Assembly: GCA_017550745.1 (NCBI GenBank)
Contig: JAFZOG010000135.1
Location: 1-64,000, forward strand
Origin: Clostridia bacterium
GTDB lineage: Bacteria > Bacillota > Clostridia > Christensenellales > Aristaeellaceae
Length of the DNA: 64,000 nt
Direction of reading: 5' to 3'
The position numbers and the translations under genes were made by a program. This document shows, one piece after another, positions 43,671 through 51,298 of the stretch (position 1 is the first letter of the stretch; each line of letters starts with the position of its first letter). The notes beneath the pieces are model-generated. The model was not told where the DNA came from, searched no databases, and saw only the letters and a program-made list of their open reading frames with translations.

Positions 43671-43739
43671 TGCCGAAACGGAAGCAACAGATGACGCGAG
43701 AAGGGGCCCTGCGTGTGTCCCCCTGCTTATAAATCATCC

Positions 43740-43773
43740 GAAAACGCCAAATCACCCGGCGTTTTCTTTTTTT
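43740..43773 (+). terminator. Terminator of the esterase gene
   Basis: GAAAACGCC pairs with GGCGTTTTC and is followed by TTTTTTT. Confidence 0.88.
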
Positions 43774-43825
43774 CTGGTCTTTCTTCCCCGCTTTGACATA
43801 TCATGAAAGAAAGGGGGGATGGCGG

Positions 43826-44080
43826 ATGAGTCTGTCTGAACTGCGCACGAAGGACGTGGTCAACACCATGGACGGGCGGCGGCTGGGCAAGGTGATGGAT
43901 ATTGAGTTCGACGAAAACGACGGCCATGTGGATGCGCTGGTGGTGCCCGGCGAGTTCAAGGTAGGCAATATGATCCGGGGTGAAAAATGCGGTATCGTTA
44001 TCCCCTGGCAGCGCATCTGCAAGATCGGGGAACATGTGATACTTGTGGAGTTGGAGCCGGGCAGCCTCCCCGATTATTAA
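43826..44080 (+). CDS. YlmC/YmxH family PRC-barrel sporulation protein
   Basis: An 84-residue single PRC-barrel protein. MSLSELRTKDVVNTMDGRRL followed by GKVMDIEFDEN is the typical start of the YlmC/YmxH sporulation family, and IPWQRICKIGEHVILVEL the typical end. Members are small proteins conserved in spore formers; their biochemical role is unclear. I chose ATG 43826 behind AAAGGGGGG. It lies shortly upstream of nrdR. Confidence 0.88.
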   Translation: MSLSELRTKDVVNTMDGRRLGKVMDIEFDENDGHVDALVVPGEFKVGNMIRGEKCGIVIPWQRICKIGEHVILVELEPGSLPDY

Positions 44081-44255
44081 AAATGAAATAGAATTGAAAT
44101 AATTTAGTAAAAAATGTAGACAAATCGAAAGAAAAATGTTATAATTTCTTTCGTGAAGCTTCTTTATGCTTTCGTCCTATGCTATTACGCTTGATAAGGT
44201 TTTCCGTTCTGCGCAGGCCAAAGCAGCCGCGCCGGACGTGGAAGGAGGATGCGCT

Positions 44256-44726
44256 GTGAAGTGTCAGTTCTGCAATTGCGCCGACAGCCGCGTGGTGGAT
44301 TCCCGGCCGACCGACGACGGCAACTCCATCCGCCGCCGCCGTGAATGCATCAATTGCGGCAGGCGGTTTACCACCTATGAAAAAATCGAGGTGCAGCAGC
44401 TGCTGGTGATCAAGAAAGACAATTCCCGGGAATTGTTCGATCCCCAGAAGGTACGCAGCGGCATCATCGCGGCATGCCACAAGCGTCCGGTCAGCGCAGC
44501 GGACATCGAAAAAGTGGTCAATTCCATCGAGCAGCTTGCCTATAACAAATTGCAGGAAGAAATCACCACCCGGCAGATCGGTGAAATGGTGATGGAATCC
44601 CTGCGCAAGCTGGACGAAGTGGCCTATATCCGCTTCGCGTCGGTATACCGCTCCTTCACCGACATACCCACGTTTATGCAGGAATTGAAAGCGCTTGTGG
44701 GCGAAAAAGAAGACGAAAAAGAATGA
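44256..44726 (+). CDS. nrdR: Transcriptional repressor NrdR
   Basis: A 156-residue regulator of ribonucleotide reductase genes. The N-terminal zinc ribbon has C3, C6, C31 and C34 (MKCQFC ... ECINCGRRFTTYE) and is followed by the ATP-cone (LLVIKKDNSRELFDPQKVRS). ATP/dATP binding to the cone controls DNA binding. I chose the GTG at 44256, 6 bases after GAAGGAGGA; the longer frame from 44166 has no such site and adds unrelated residues. Length fits the family. Confidence 0.95.
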   Translation: MKCQFCNCADSRVVDSRPTDDGNSIRRRRECINCGRRFTTYEKIEVQQLLVIKKDNSRELFDPQKVRSGIIAACHKRPVSAADIEKVVNSIEQLAYNKLQEEITTRQIGEMVMESLRKLDEVAYIRFASVYRSFTDIPTFMQELKALVGEKEDEKE

Positions 44727-44739
44727 ATGCCCATGGATC

Positions 44740-44778
44740 CGGGCGACCCGCCAGCAACGGCAGGGTCGCCCGTTTTTT
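44740..44778 (+). terminator. Terminator of nrdR
   Basis: CGGGCGACCC pairs with GGGTCGCCCG and is followed by TTTTTT. Confidence 0.9.
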
Positions 44779-44806
44779 GAATATTTACCCGTTTTTTGAA
44801 TATTTG
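44769..44806. repeat. 19-bp tandem duplication after the nrdR terminator
   Basis: CCCGTTTTTTGAATATTT occurs twice in direct succession (44769-44787 and 44788-44806), differing only in the last base. It duplicates the 3' edge of the terminator, just upstream of the next promoter. Confidence 0.8.
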
Positions 44807-44815
44807 CCGAAACGA

Positions 44816-44845
44816 TTGACAAACCGCCGCGAATCCTGATAGAAT
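44816..44845 (+). promoter_or_regulatory. Promoter of the phosphoribosyltransferase gene
   Basis: TTGACA (44816-44821), an 18-base spacer and TAGAAT (44840-44845). Confidence 0.75.
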
Positions 44846-44892
44846 AAGCAGTAACAATCTGTTACGAATAAAAACGAGAGAAGGCTTTTTCA

Positions 44893-45453
44893 ATGGGCAT
44901 GACTTATCCGATGCATGTTGCCGGCTTGACGCGCGACCTGCCGCTGTGTAAAGTGACCGATGATTTGTATATAGGCGCGTTTGTGATCTTTGGCGATGTG
45001 GAATTGACCAAAGCCTGCGCCCGGGAGCTTCTGAAAAAAGCGCCGGCCTACGACGTGCTCATCACCGCAGAATCCAAAGGCATTCCGCTGGCCTACGAGA
45101 TGGCCAGGCAGTCGGGCACGAACCGCTATCTGCTGGCGCGGAAATCGCCGAAGCTGTACATGAAAAACGTGTTCACCGTGAAGGTCAATTCCATCACCAC
45201 CGCCAAGGAACAGCTCCTGTGCATCGATCAGGACGACGTGGATTTCATGCGCGGCAAGCGCGTGCTGATCGTGGACGACGTGATTTCCACGGGCGAATCC
45301 CTGCGGGCCGTGGAAGAACTGGTAAAGCAGGCCGGCGGCAACATCGTGGGCCGCATGGCGATCCTGGCTGAAGGCGACGCCACCGAACGGAACGACATCA
45401 TCTACCTGGAAAAGCTGCCCCTGTTCAATCCGGACGGCACGGTCAAGGAATAA
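44893..45453 (+). CDS. Adenine/xanthine-type phosphoribosyltransferase family protein
   Basis: A 186-residue type I PRTase. The PRPP-binding loop VLIVDDVISTGES (D128, D129) is clear, ITAESKGIPLAYEMAR forms the earlier PPi-loop region, and SPKLYMKNVFTVKVNS is like that of adenine and xanthine PRTases. It probably transfers a purine base to PRPP in salvage, or is a PurR-like regulator; the base cannot be assigned. It lies upstream of the GMP synthase gene, but separate terminator and promoter signals suggest independent transcription. Confidence 0.82.
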   Translation: MGMTYPMHVAGLTRDLPLCKVTDDLYIGAFVIFGDVELTKACARELLKKAPAYDVLITAESKGIPLAYEMARQSGTNRYLLARKSPKLYMKNVFTVKVNSITTAKEQLLCIDQDDVDFMRGKRVLIVDDVISTGESLRAVEELVKQAGGNIVGRMAILAEGDATERNDIIYLEKLPLFNPDGTVKE

Positions 45454-45468
45454 GATCATAGAGCATTC

Positions 45469-45495
45469 AAGAACCGGCCTGCCGGTTCTTTTATT
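45469..45495 (+). terminator. Terminator of the phosphoribosyltransferase gene
   Basis: AAGAACCGGC pairs perfectly with GCCGGTTCTT and is followed by TTTTATT. Confidence 0.88.
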
Positions 45496-45586
45496 ATCCG
45501 GAAAATCGAAAACAAACATTAAAGCAGCCAATTGCAAAAACGTTCGGAAAAATGAAAACAAAATGCGATATTTCACAAAAAAACAG

Positions 45587-45615
45587 TTGCCGGCCAGGGA
45601 AATTCATGCGATAAT
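45587..45615 (+). promoter_or_regulatory. Possible promoter of guaA
   Basis: TTGCCG (45587-45592), a 17-base spacer and GATAAT (45610-45615), upstream of an AAGGAGG ribosome site. Confidence 0.5.
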
Positions 45616-45675
45616 AACTTCACTCCGACAGCAGGTCGGTGCAATCAAGCCAAAGATTAAAAGGAGGACGAAACC

Positions 45676-46656
45676 ATGCAGAACAACAAGCGCCCCGAAA
45701 CCATGGAACGCATCACCACGCCGGAATTGGCTCAGGCGTTTATCGCCGAGCAAATTGCCGCCATCAAAGCCCAGGTAGGGGATAAGAAGGTGTTGCTGGC
45801 GCTTTCCGGCGGGGTGGATTCCTCCGTCGTGGCCGCGCTGCTCATCCGCGCCATCGGAAAGAACCTGGCGTGCGTGCACGTGAACCACGGCCTGCTGCGC
45901 AAGGGCGAGCCCGAACAGGTCATCCAGGTGTTCCGCCATGAAATGGACGCCAATTTGGTATATGTGGACGCGGTTGACCGCTTCCTGGACAAGCTGGCAG
46001 GCGTTTCGGAGCCGGAACAGAAGCGCAAGATCATCGGCGCGGAATTCATCCGCGTATTTGAGGAGGAAGCCCGCAAGCTGGAGGGCATCCGTTTCCTGGC
46101 CCAGGGCACCATTTATCCCGATATCCTGGAAAGCGGCCCGGTGAAGGCGCATCACAATGTGGGCGGTCTGCCGGACGACCTGCAGTTTGAGCTGGTGGAG
46201 CCCCTCAAGTTCCTGTTCAAGGACGAAGTGAGAGTTGTCGGCCATGAACTGGGTCTGCCCGACAGCATGGTGTACCGCCAGCCCTTCCCCGGCCCCGGCC
46301 TGGGCGTGCGCTGCGTCGGCGCTATCACCCGCGACCGCCTGGAAGCCGTCCGCGAGAGCGACGCCATCCTCCGGGAAGAATTCGCCAATGCCGGTCTGGA
46401 AGGCAAGGTCTGGCAGTATTTCACCATCGTGCCTGACTTTAAGACCGTCGGCGTCAAGAATAACGTCCGCTGCTTCGAGTGGCCCGTGGTCCTCCGCGCC
46501 GTCAATACCCGCGACGCCATGACCGCCACCGTGGAAGACGTCCCCTTCGCCCTCCTCCAGAAGATCACCTCCCGCATCACCGCCGAAGTCCCCGGCGTCA
46601 ACCGCGTCCTGTTCGACCTTACGCCCAAACCCACCGGAACCATTGAGTGGGAATAA
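45676..46656 (+). CDS. guaA: GMP synthase, ATP-pyrophosphatase subunit without amidotransferase domain
   Basis: A 326-residue protein that corresponds to the C-terminal two domains of GuaA: the ATP-PPase (LLALSGGVDSS, residues 40-50) and the dimerisation domain (RQPFPGPGLGVRC, and DLTPKPTGTIEWE at the end). It amidates XMP to GMP. The N-terminal glutamine amidotransferase domain of standard bacterial GuaA (about 190 residues) is absent and not encoded next to it, as in archaeal two-subunit enzymes. Start ATG follows AAAGGAGG, so the short form is real and not a truncated reading. The 3' end of guaA is a known insertion site for integrative elements; one remnant follows here. Confidence 0.93.
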   Translation: MQNNKRPETMERITTPELAQAFIAEQIAAIKAQVGDKKVLLALSGGVDSSVVAALLIRAIGKNLACVHVNHGLLRKGEPEQVIQVFRHEMDANLVYVDAVDRFLDKLAGVSEPEQKRKIIGAEFIRVFEEEARKLEGIRFLAQGTIYPDILESGPVKAHHNVGGLPDDLQFELVEPLKFLFKDEVRVVGHELGLPDSMVYRQPFPGPGLGVRCVGAITRDRLEAVRESDAILREEFANAGLEGKVWQYFTIVPDFKTVGVKNNVRCFEWPVVLRAVNTRDAMTATVEDVPFALLQKITSRITAEVPGVNRVLFDLTPKPTGTIEWE

Positions 46657-46663
46657 ACAGCAC

Positions 46664-46706
46664 AATCCCGGAAGCCCAGCAATTACGCGGGTTTCCGGGA
46701 TTTTTC
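46664..46706 (+). terminator. Terminator of guaA
   Basis: AATCCCGGAA pairs with TTCCGGGATT and a TTTTT tract follows. Confidence 0.85.
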
Positions 46707-46745
46707 CATTTCTATTGAGTTCAATTTGAGTACAGTTTCAAAAAA

Positions 46746-47453
46746 TCATGTGGAATCTGCCTTTATCTTCCTGTAGGAGGGAGGATCGGGCAGTCTTTTA
46801 TTATACAATTCTGGATCGGCATACAGAGGCGTGTTATCTGCCAACATCGTAAGCTCTAACTCTTCCACGACTTCCCCTATCGCCTTAATACCTTCTAATT
46901 CGGATTCTGGATATTTCCCTGCTTGATAGTCTGCCCAGCTCGTTTCATAATCACTTACAGCTGTGGCCCACAAGGCAAAGTACTGCAATAAATCTGCATC
47001 TCTTATTGTTGAGGCAATGAAACTTATGTCATAATCTTCTCCATTTTCGGTAATAGGGTCAACAATATTCAGTAAAGAACCGACCGCGGGATTAATTCTG
47101 ATAAGTAACGACGTAGGATCAAAAGAGGATATGTCGCCCTTGTATGCCGGTTTTTGCATACGGGCTTGAATCATAAGTACTTTTGCCCTATACAGCGTCA
47201 TAAGGATTCCCATAAGGTCGCCATATGTTTGAACTTTGGATGGCCTTTCAGCAACCCCAATTCCGGTGATTGCGTTGATATTTACATTCAGAGCGGATGC
47301 AATCCTTTCAATTTGTTCGAGCTGGGGCTGCATTTTATTTATTTCGTATTTCCTGATAGAAACAGGGTGAATGCCAGTCAATTCAGCAAGTTTTGCCTGT
47401 GTCAATCCACGATCTGTCCTGAAATACTTGATTCTTTCACCGATGGTTTTCAT
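46746..47453 (-). CDS. XRE family (cI-like) repressor of an integrated element
   Basis: A 235-residue protein with an N-terminal helix-turn-helix (residues 5-60: RIKYFRTDRGLTQAKLAELT and HPVSIRKYEINK). The C-terminal region is not a recognised peptidase or ligand domain. It is divergent from a small xis-like gene; three 15-bp operator-like repeats occupy the shared control region. It probably represses the element's own genes. ATG 47453 follows GGGAGGAG. Base composition is lower in GC than the flanking chromosome. Confidence 0.82.
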   Translation of the reverse strand: MKTIGERIKYFRTDRGLTQAKLAELTGIHPVSIRKYEINKMQPQLEQIERIASALNVNINAITGIGVAERPSKVQTYGDLMGILMTLYRAKVLMIQARMQKPAYKGDISSFDPTSLLIRINPAVGSLLNIVDPITENGEDYDISFIASTIRDADLLQYFALWATAVSDYETSWADYQAGKYPESELEGIKAIGEVVEELELTMLADNTPLYADPELYNKRLPDPPSYRKIKADST

Positions 47454-47501
47454 CTGGTCTCCTCCCATCACGGTAAATTCAATATGATTATAACACAAGG
47501 A

Positions 47502-47602
47502 GAGCGCGAAAGCTACAAAAATTTGCGAATCTGTAGAAAAAGGTATTGACAGAGCGAACACGCTACATTATAATGACTGTGTAGTGAGAGCGAGAACGCT
47601 AC
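47502..47602. promoter_or_regulatory. Divergent control region with three operator-like repeats
   Basis: Three copies of GAGCG-N5-GCTAC: GAGCGCGAAAGCTAC (47502-47516), GAGCGAACACGCTAC (47552-47566) and GAGCGAGAACGCTAC (47588-47602). The middle copy lies in the spacer of a perfect rightward promoter (TTGACA 47546-47551, TATAAT 47569-47574). The first lies just upstream of a leftward TATAAT (47492-47487) for the repressor gene. The layout suggests that the XRE protein represses both directions. Confidence 0.75.
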
Positions 47603-47628
47603 ACAAAAAAGAGAGGAGGAAGAAAAAC

Positions 47629-47859
47629 GTGAAGGACAAGAGCTTCATTACCGCAGCGGAGTTGGCGGAGATGCTGGATGTATCCATCGGCCATGCCTAC
47701 AAGATCATCCACAAGCTGAACGAAGAATTGGAAAAGAAGGGCTTCATTACTTTCGCCGGCCGAGTTCCGCGTAAGTACTTGGAAGAACGCTGCTATGGAC
47801 AAGCGAATTCCCTGGCTGGCATTTCAGGTTCTGTTCTGGACGGGTATCAGGATCGGTGA
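47629..47859 (+). pseudogene. Excisionase-like HTH gene joined to an integrase fragment
   Basis: It starts with GTG 47629, 9 bases after GAGGAGGA. About 57 residues resemble the small helix-turn-helix excisionases of integrative elements (FITAAELAEMLDVSIGHAYK, then FAGRVPRKYLEERCYG). The frame then runs into integrase DNA in a wrong frame (from about 47800) and ends at 47859, so the C-terminus is foreign. This implies a deletion that removed the end of xis and the first part of int. Confidence 0.65.
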
Positions 47860-48337
47860 ATTGTTGGCGCTCACCTGGGAGGATATTAACCTGGAAACGA
47901 AGGTAATGACGATCAATAAATCGTATCAGCGCCTGAAAGGGAAGGACATTGTAACTGCGCCGAAGACGATCAAAAGCATTCGATCCGTCAATCTATCCAG
48001 TTTTCTTGTGGAAGATATCCAGGATTACAAAGACAGCGTCTATGATCCAGCACCTGATGACCGGGTTATCCCTGTCACCAAGAGTTTTCTCGAAAAGGAA
48101 ATGGTTCGTGGATGTAAGCTCAGCGGAGTAAAAAAGATCAGAATTCATGATTGCAGGCACAGCCATGCCAGTTTGTTGATCGAATTGGGATTTACACCCA
48201 AGGAAATTGCGGAGCGCCTGGGACATGAAAACATCGAAACAACCTTGAACACTTACTCCCATCTGTATCCAGACAGGCAAGAAAAACTTGCGGATCGGCT
48301 TGAACGGTATTATCGTGAGGAATCTGAAAATGACTGA
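47795..48337 (+). pseudogene. 5'-truncated tyrosine recombinase (integrase) of the element
   Basis: About 178 residues of the catalytic domain remain. They hold the first active Arg in TGIRIGELLALTW, the HDCRHSHAS box with His-x-x-Arg, the GHENIETTL segment and the nucleophile Tyr in NTYSHLYP. The N-terminal arm-binding and core-binding domains, some 180-200 residues in full-length Tn916-type integrases, are missing, because the xis gene is fused directly to this point. It is unlikely to recombine DNA alone. Confidence 0.8.
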
Positions 48338-48674
48338 GAAAAAGCGGTATATTGATCACAAAAGAGCGAGAAGCATCACGATCAGCTTTTGGGTTTCTCC
48401 TGAAGAATATCGGCAGATGCAGGAAAAGATCAAGCTGACAGGGCTTTCAAAAACGGAATTTATGGTACGCTCTATGTTGGGGCAGCCCATAGAAATCCGT
48501 GTAGGAAAGTATGAAAGCGACAGGCTGAGCCTTGAAGTCAGGAGACTAAAGAATGCGCTGGAAGCAACGGAAGTCCCAGAAGAAGCAATCAGCTTGTTAT
48601 TGGAATGCCGTGCGCTCATGGAGCAGATCATTCAAATCACAAACTCGAAAAAGGACTCTCACCCTGGCAGATGA
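48330..48674 (+). CDS. Small ribbon-helix-helix/MobC-like mobilisation protein
   Basis: A 114-residue protein that overlaps the end of the integrase fragment by 8 bases. Its ITISFWVSPEEYRQMQEKIK stretch, followed by TGLSKTEFMVRSMLGQ, is the pattern of MobC-type relaxosome accessory proteins. A helical C-terminal half follows (LRRLKNALEA-type). It may bind the origin of transfer; no relaxase is present in the window, so its function is probably lost or in trans. Confidence 0.6.
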   Translation: MTEKKRYIDHKRARSITISFWVSPEEYRQMQEKIKLTGLSKTEFMVRSMLGQPIEIRVGKYESDRLSLEVRRLKNALEATEVPEEAISLLLECRALMEQIIQITNSKKDSHPGR

Positions 48675-48781
48675 AAGCCCTTTTGACAGCACAAACGGCG
48701 GCTGCCGTGCGCGCCATCGTCCACAACGATATTATAGCACAGCAGCCGCCAAATGCAAAGACTTTTTTGAAGGAGGCTGAA

Positions 48782-50962
48782 ATGAAGTACGTAGCAATAC
48801 CAGATGAAATCAAAGAATCTGGCCGATTTTGCTGCTGGCGGTTTGAAGAACGGAATGGAAGAAAAACGAAAGTACCATATCGCGCGGATACGGGTGGTTT
48901 TGCCAAGAGTAATGATCCCAGCAGCTTCGTTTCGTTTCAAAAAGCGGCAGAAGCTACCGGCTATGATGGAATTGGCATAGGAATTTTCAATGGCATCTGT
49001 GCTATTGATCTGGATCACTGCATCACGGAAGACGGGGAATACAGCTCCACAGCAACGGAGATTATTCGGTTGATGCACAGTTATACAGAACAGAGCCCCA
49101 GCGGAGACGGGATTCACATTCTGTTTCAAGCGCCAGGCTTCAGATATGACACTTCCCGATATTACATCATGAATCACCAGCAGGGAATCGAAGTCTACGT
49201 CGCGGGGGCGACAAACAAATACGTGACTGTAACGGGCAAACGTGTAATTGATTATGATTTCGGGGATCGTACTGAAGAATTGAAAACTCTCCTGGAGCAG
49301 TACATGGTGAGGACAAAAGGCAAATCTTCAAGTAAAGATCATGCAGTAAATGCAATAAATGCAGTAAATGCATTGGAAGATGATGAATTGCTGCATCTTG
49401 CCATGAATTGCCGAAACGGTGACAGCTTCTGCCGACTGTGGGGTGGAGACACGACCGGCTATCCCTCTCATTCAGAAGCAGATATGGCCCTGTGCAGCCG
49501 CCTGGCTTTTTGGACGGGAAAAGATGTGGCCAGGATGGATGCTTTCTTTCGTCGCTCTGGCCTGATGCGGGATAAATGGGATCGGATTCAAAACGGAGTA
49601 TCCTATGGTGCATTGACCATTCAAAACGCGATCAATCATTGTGTGGATGTATACACACCGAGAAAAAAAGCAGAGCCGGGGCAGCTAATGGAAGCACCGA
49701 TCAAGGAAATACAAAATGTGGATAAGCCTTCTTTTCCATCAATTGTTCCATTGAAGCCGGAATATAGCGAGTTACCGACGTTTCCAGTAGATTGCTTGCC
49801 GCCTGTGCTGCGGGATTATGTTTCAGCTGTCGCCAAACATAGTCAGACAGCACTGGATATGGCGGCGGTGATTGGGCTGGGCGTCCTGGCAGTATGTCTA
49901 CAGGGAAAGTATCAGGTGGAGGGAGCGCCAGGATATATAGAACCCTTAAGCCTGTATACCGTGGTAATCGCCGCCCCGGGTGAAAGAAAATCCAGCGTTA
50001 TGCGGGATATGACAAGCTACATATATGAATACGAAAAAGAGTTCAACAAGGCAAGGGAACCGCAGATTCTGGAAAACCGCAGACAGCGGGAATACCTGGA
50101 ACGTCAGATCAACGGATTGGAAAAGAAATTGGAGCATAAAAGCACGCCGGAAATGGAACGTGAACTGCAAAATCTTCAAGCACAGCTTGATAATCTTCCG
50201 GATTTGAAACAGGTACGTTTTACTGCTGATGATTGTTCCAGTGAGGCATTGACCAGTCTATTAGCGAACAGTGGCGGGCGATTTGCGGTAATCTCAACCG
50301 AGGGCGGTATCTTTGATATCATGGCCGGGCGGTATTCAAGTAAAGCAAACATCGACGTGTGGCTGAAAGGCCATTGCGGAGATGCCATCCGGGTTGATCG
50401 GATGGGGCGAGACGCGGAATACATTCCCCATCCTGCGCTGTCGGCAATTCTCTCCATTCAGCCAAGCGTTCTGGATGAGATTATGGCAAATGCCACCATG
50501 ACCGGCAGAGGATTGATTGCGAGATTTCTTTATGCCTCGCCACCTTCTCAAATAGGGAAAAGAAGATTTGTGACCGAGCCGATTCAGCCTGAAATCACGG
50601 AAGCATACCGCAATATGGTGTTTCAGCTCATGGCGATTCCCTGTGGGATTGACCCCGTAATCCTGCACTTGTCAGAGCAAGCGACCGAAGCAATTGCTGA
50701 ATGCTTTTCCCAACATGAGAAGTACCTGACAGGCGAAGGTCAGGAAATATCGGATTGGGCCAACAAGTATATTGGTTCCATCCTGCGAATCGCGGGTCTG
50801 CTCCATGCTGCGGTATCAGAGAACGAAGGAAAAGAAATAGGCGTGAACACGATGAACAATGCTATTCTCATCGGTCGATACTTCCTGAACCACGCCCGAT
50901 ACGCTTACTCGGTCATGGGAACTGATCTTACCATAGCATGGGGATTTCATAGCCGAGGTTAG
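48782..50962 (+). pseudogene. DUF3987-type replication/helicase protein of the element, C-terminally truncated
   Basis: A 726-residue frame. The N-terminal part (about 1-200) is a primase-polymerase-like domain (GIGIGIFNGICAIDLDHC, EQSPSGDGIHIL). The C-terminal part is the DUF3987 helicase-like domain, with a nucleotide loop AAPGERKSS and a coiled-coil near 440-480. The homologous region stops abruptly after YSVMGTDLT near 50933; the final residues AWGFHSRG come from adjoining DNA. ATG 48782 follows AAGGAGG. Such proteins serve replication of plasmids, phage satellites and integrative elements. Confidence 0.78.
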
Positions 50963-51155
50963 GTGTGGTCCAGGCGCTGCCCTGTACGAACAGGATCAGG
51001 GGCACGAGTGGTACTTTGGATCGGTCGTCCTGGGGAGCCCAGGGCAGGATAAGTGTCATTTCCTGTCCGTTTTGAGAATAAACTACGTGCTGAATCAATT
51101 CCGCCTGGCCTTTCAGCGAAGGGTTCATGGGCAAATGAGCGATTTCCGGAATCAC
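50928..51155 (-). pseudogene. N-terminal fragment of an alpha/beta-hydrolase
   Basis: On the minus strand a GTG (51155), 8 bases after AGGAGG, opens a frame of 75 residues: a beta-rich start and then VPLVPLILFVQGSAWTTPNL, the oxyanion strand of BD-FAE-type esterases. It is cut at about 50937, where the element's truncated DUF3987 gene begins, so the catalytic Ser, Asp and His are gone. This marks the right-hand junction of the deleted element. Confidence 0.7.
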
Positions 51156-51298
51156 AAAGAATACCTCCTTCAAGAAAAAGAATGGTTTCCCCGACATTTT
51201 TCCATCTGTACATCGGAAAACTTTTTCTATATGATGGATATAGGTTATCGGCATTAAGCGCATATGTCAACCATTTTTTGAAAGGCGGGAAGAAGTCT

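Noticed and set aside
46657..51298. A second guaA-end repeat as right attachment site
   Set aside because: I looked for another ACCATTGAGTGGGAAT-like sequence to the right of the element and found none, so no attachment pair is claimed.
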